A stretch of DNA of 8,226 nt, from positions 1-8,226 of the forward strand of contig JASHXW010000075.1 in NCBI GenBank assembly GCA_030043395.1, written 5' to 3'. The notes beneath the pieces were generated by a model. The model had not been told where the DNA came from, searched no databases, and saw only the letters and a list, made by a program, of their open reading frames with translations. Shown here piece by piece: positions 6,077-8,226 of this stretch. The position numbers and the translations under genes are program-made. Source of the DNA: Streptosporangiaceae bacterium. Its GTDB lineage: Bacteria > Actinomycetota > Actinomycetes > Streptosporangiales > Streptosporangiaceae. The stretch's first letter is position 1. Each line of letters begins with the position of its first letter.

Positions 6077-6136
6077 TTACCAACTCTGCGAAGGCAGGTT
6101 GCAGTGGCTACCTAACTTTCCTCTTGCCGACGTCAT

Positions 6137-8226
6137 TCACGCAAGCGCCGTCACCAGGGCCAGCAGCGCGATCAGGGCGATCAGCATGTAGGCGAGGTAG
6201 GCGTCAAGCCGGCCTGACTGCAGCCGCTTCGCGGCCCGGACCACGGCCAGGAGTGGCCGTCTCGCAGGCCGGTACAGGTAGGCGCCGACCACTTCGATGA
6301 CGTCTGACCGGTAGCCGAGCCACGGTCCGGGCGTGACTTCCTCATCTGGACCGGCCTGCGAATCGTCAGAGGTCGCGCGCTCCGCATCGGCCAGGGGACG
6401 GACCTCGGCGCGGGTATGCAGCACGGCCGCCAGCACCCGCCGAGTCGGATTGGCGAATCCGCTGGCCGTGTAGGAATCGGCGCCCTGCACTCCCGCCGTC
6501 GCCGAGCGCCATGCCGGCACGCGACGGATCCTGGTCATCGGCCGCCAGGCGACCAGGCTGGTGAATGCCAGGACGGCCAAGCCGAGCAGCGGCATCACGA
6601 TCCACAGCCACGACGGTGAGAGCACCGAGAATCCGCTGAACACCGGTCCTAGCACCCATGGTTCTTGCCGCGCTCCGTTGATCGCTGACGACGGGACTAC
6701 CGGCGACAGCCCGGCGGCAAGCACTCGGATAACCAGGGGCAGCACGGCCGTCGTCGCCAGGCAGCACGCGGACAGCAGCACGATGCCCGCCCGGCCGAGC
6801 CAGCCCCCATCCCACGCCCGGCCAGGCGCAGGGTCAGCGTCCTGACCAGGCCGCGGGCCGAGCACGACCAGGCCGATCAGCCGCACGAAGGTCACCCCGG
6901 CGAACCCTGCAGTCAGGGCGACCGCAGCCCCGGCGACTGCGAGCAGGAGGCGATAGCCGAGCCCGGGTATGCGGAACTGCTGCAGCAATGCCTCCAGCAA
7001 GAACCACTCTGAGACGAAGCCGATGGTGACCGGAAGGCCGGCCAGCGTGAGTGACCCGATCGCCAGGCCGGTACCCGTCCAGGGGCGGTGCCGCGCCGAT
7101 CCCCTCAGGCGGTCCAGGTCGTCGCCGACAGGTGCCTGGACGCCTTCGTGGTCTGAGGTGATGACGGCGCTGGCGCTGAACAGCAGCGACTTGGCGGCAG
7201 CGTGGGCGACGATCTGCAGTGTCCCGGCGAGCAGCCCTGCTGCCATGAGCAGGCGATCGTGGGTTGCCGCCCCGACCAGGGCGACGCCGTATCCGGCCAG
7301 GATCAGGCCGCTGTTCTCCACGCTGGAATAGGCGATGACGCGCTGCAGCCTGGACTGGACGGCCGCATGCGCGATCCCGAGCACGGCGGTCAGTCCGGCC
7401 AGCACGAGCACCGTGCCGGTCAGCCACGCAGGAGGCGCGCCGAGTATCGCTAGCGTCCGCCACAGGCCGTAGAAGCCGACGTTGACGGCAACCCCGCCCA
7501 TGATCGCGCGGGCCGGCCCTGGCGCAGCCTCGTATCCCCTGGGCAGCCAGACCTGGAAGGGGACGATCCCGATCTTGACCGCGAAGCCGGCGAGGAGCAG
7601 AGCCTGGGCGGACTCACGGGCAACGCCGGGCGGCACGTGGGCGAACGACGCGATATCCAGGGAGCCGGCCCGCACGGCAAGTGCCAGCAGGCCAAGTAGC
7701 AATGCGGCACCGCTGATCTTGCCGAATGCGAGCGTGACAAGCGCGCCGCTCGGCCGCCCCGGCCGGTCCCGCTCGAAGCCGGCCAGCAAGTAGAAGGCCA
7801 GCGTCAGCAGTTCCCACGACAGCAGCAGCGTGAACGCGTCCCTGGCTGTCAGGATGACGGCGACGGCCCAGAGCGCGAGCGCGTACCCGGCCCCGAGGCC
7901 ACGGCGCCTGATGGCGCCCGGGCGCGCGGCCCAGGACGCGAATGCCAGCGACACGGCGAATGCGGCACCGAAGCTGATGACGAGGAACAGCGCCGACAGG
8001 CGGTCAGCCGCGAGATCCGCTGTTCCGGCGCCCAGCCAGCTGGCCACGGGCAGCCGGACAGGACTGCCCGCGAGTGCGCCCGCCCCGGCCGCCGTCAGGC
8101 ACCCTGCTCCGCCTGCGCCGATCAGGTACGGCACAGCGCGCAGTGAGCCTCTGCGCGTCGCGAGCATCAGGTCAGCGACTCCGGCGGCCAGCAATGCCGC
8201 CAGGCCCGCCGCGAGCGCGATGCTGA
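6137..8226 (-). CDS. Proton-channel-type membrane subunit, HyfB/NuoL-M-N family (N-terminus beyond window)
   Basis: The frame is open from TGA (6139-6137) past the window edge. The first in-window start (TTG, 8194) gives 685 residues, and ten more hydrophobic codons precede it. Counting from that TTG, residues 110-340 hold the proton-conducting antiporter domain: SWELLTLAFYLLAGF with Glu128 (TM5 Glu), AGFAVKIGIVPFQVWLP with Lys207 (TM7 Lys), AYSSVENSG (288-296), and IVAHAAAKSLLFSASA with His331 and Lys335. LAGLPVTIGFVSEWFLLEALL (385-404) carries Glu396. The C-terminus ends with YLYRPARRPLL, LQSGRLDAYLAYML and a last helix, typical of hydrogenase-4 component B and related actinobacterial proteins. 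The role is proton translocation in a hydrogenase-4 or complex I-like membrane complex. Partner subunits would be encoded upstream, off the window. The TM8 Lys of NuoM appears as Asn238. DUF190 and usp follow on the same strand. Confidence 0.9.
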   Translation of the reverse strand, partial: SIALAAGLAALLAAGVADLMLATRRGSLRAVPYLIGAGGAGCLTAAGAGALAGSPVRLPVASWLGAGTADLAADRLSALFLVISFGAAFAVSLAFASWAARPGAIRRRGLGAGYALALWAVAVILTARDAFTLLLSWELLTLAFYLLAGFERDRPGRPSGALVTLAFGKISGAALLLGLLALAVRAGSLDIASFAHVPPGVARESAQALLLAGFAVKIGIVPFQVWLPRGYEAAPGPARAIMGGVAVNVGFYGLWRTLAILGAPPAWLTGTVLVLAGLTAVLGIAHAAVQSRLQRVIAYSSVENSGLILAGYGVALVGAATHDRLLMAAGLLAGTLQIVAHAAAKSLLFSASAVITSDHEGVQAPVGDDLDRLRGSARHRPWTGTGLAIGSLTLAGLPVTIGFVSEWFLLEALLQQFRIPGLGYRLLLAVAGAAVALTAGFAGVTFVRLIGLVVLGPRPGQDADPAPGRAWDGGWLGRAGIVLLSACCLATTAVLPLVIRVLAAGLSPVVPSSAINGARQEPWVLGPVFSGFSVLSPSWLWIVMPLLGLAVLAFTSLVAWRPMTRIRRVPAWRSATAGVQGADSYTASGFANPTRRVLAAVLHTRAEVRPLADAERATSDDSQAGPDEEVTPGPWLGYRSDVIEVVGAYLYRPARRPLLAVVRAAKRLQSGRLDAYLAYMLIALIALLALVTALA

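Noticed and set aside
5390..6115. 241-codon plus-strand ORF crossing usp and DUF190
   Set aside because: It is antisense to two well-supported genes and composed of Pro/Arg/Ala-rich sequence.
6041..6136. Fluoride riboswitch before DUF190
   Set aside because: I looked because DUF190 genes often accompany crcB, but the conserved riboswitch core is not visible and no crcB is present.
6067..6136. 20-codon ORF starting at the stop of the membrane subunit gene (TGAATG)
   Set aside because: It has no SD, no recognisable product and a TTA codon; nothing distinguishes it from chance.
6834..7463. 209-codon minus-strand ORF inside the membrane subunit gene
   Set aside because: It is an alternative frame of the proton-channel gene, Arg-rich and without hydrophobic segments.

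Overview
The window is high-GC bacterial DNA (roughly two thirds G+C by eye, GC-rich third codon positions). Its gene families and sequence style point to an actinobacterium, perhaps near Streptosporangiales or a related soil lineage. This is an inference from protein style; there is no rRNA or other marker. Six protein genes are clear, five on the minus strand and one on the plus strand, plus one doubtful leader ORF. Both end genes run off the window: a MutS-like ATPase loses its C-terminal part at base 1, and a complex I/hydrogenase-4-type membrane subunit loses its extreme N-terminus at base 8226.

Right part (5196-8226, minus strand): the proton-channel-type membrane subunit (HyfB/NuoL/M/N family) is followed by a DUF190 protein and a universal stress protein. 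The last two overlap by 4 bases (GTGA) and are probably translationally coupled. The 96-base gap before DUF190 holds a perfect 6-bp hairpin with a GCAA tetraloop on the transcribed strand. The trio looks like a respiration and stress-linked operon.

Middle (about 3755-5225): a 12-TM MFS exporter-like gene is the only plus-strand gene. It converges on the universal stress gene with a 30-base 3' overlap and diverges from a degenerate tyrosine recombinase. The shared 5' region is AT-richer than its surroundings and full of short direct and inverted repeats. The recombinase lacks the first catalytic Arg, the catalytic Lys and the whole C-terminus with the nucleophilic Tyr, so it is probably inactive.

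Left part (1-2812, minus strand): a GMC-family flavin oxidoreductase is followed after 115 bases by a MutS-like ATPase with Walker A GPNQGGKT and no mismatch-recognition domain. The gap is the most interesting spot. A 12-bp hairpin (one bulge, plus an inner 4-bp stem) buries the Shine-Dalgarno sequence of the MutS-like gene. A 25-codon ORF starting 7 bases after the oxidoreductase stop ends exactly inside the opposing arm. This is the geometry of a translational attenuator or coupling device: a ribosome finishing the short ORF would open the hairpin and free the ribosome-binding site. It is an inference from base pairing and reading frame only.

No tRNA, rRNA, CRISPR array, intact insertion sequence or convincing rho-independent terminator was seen.
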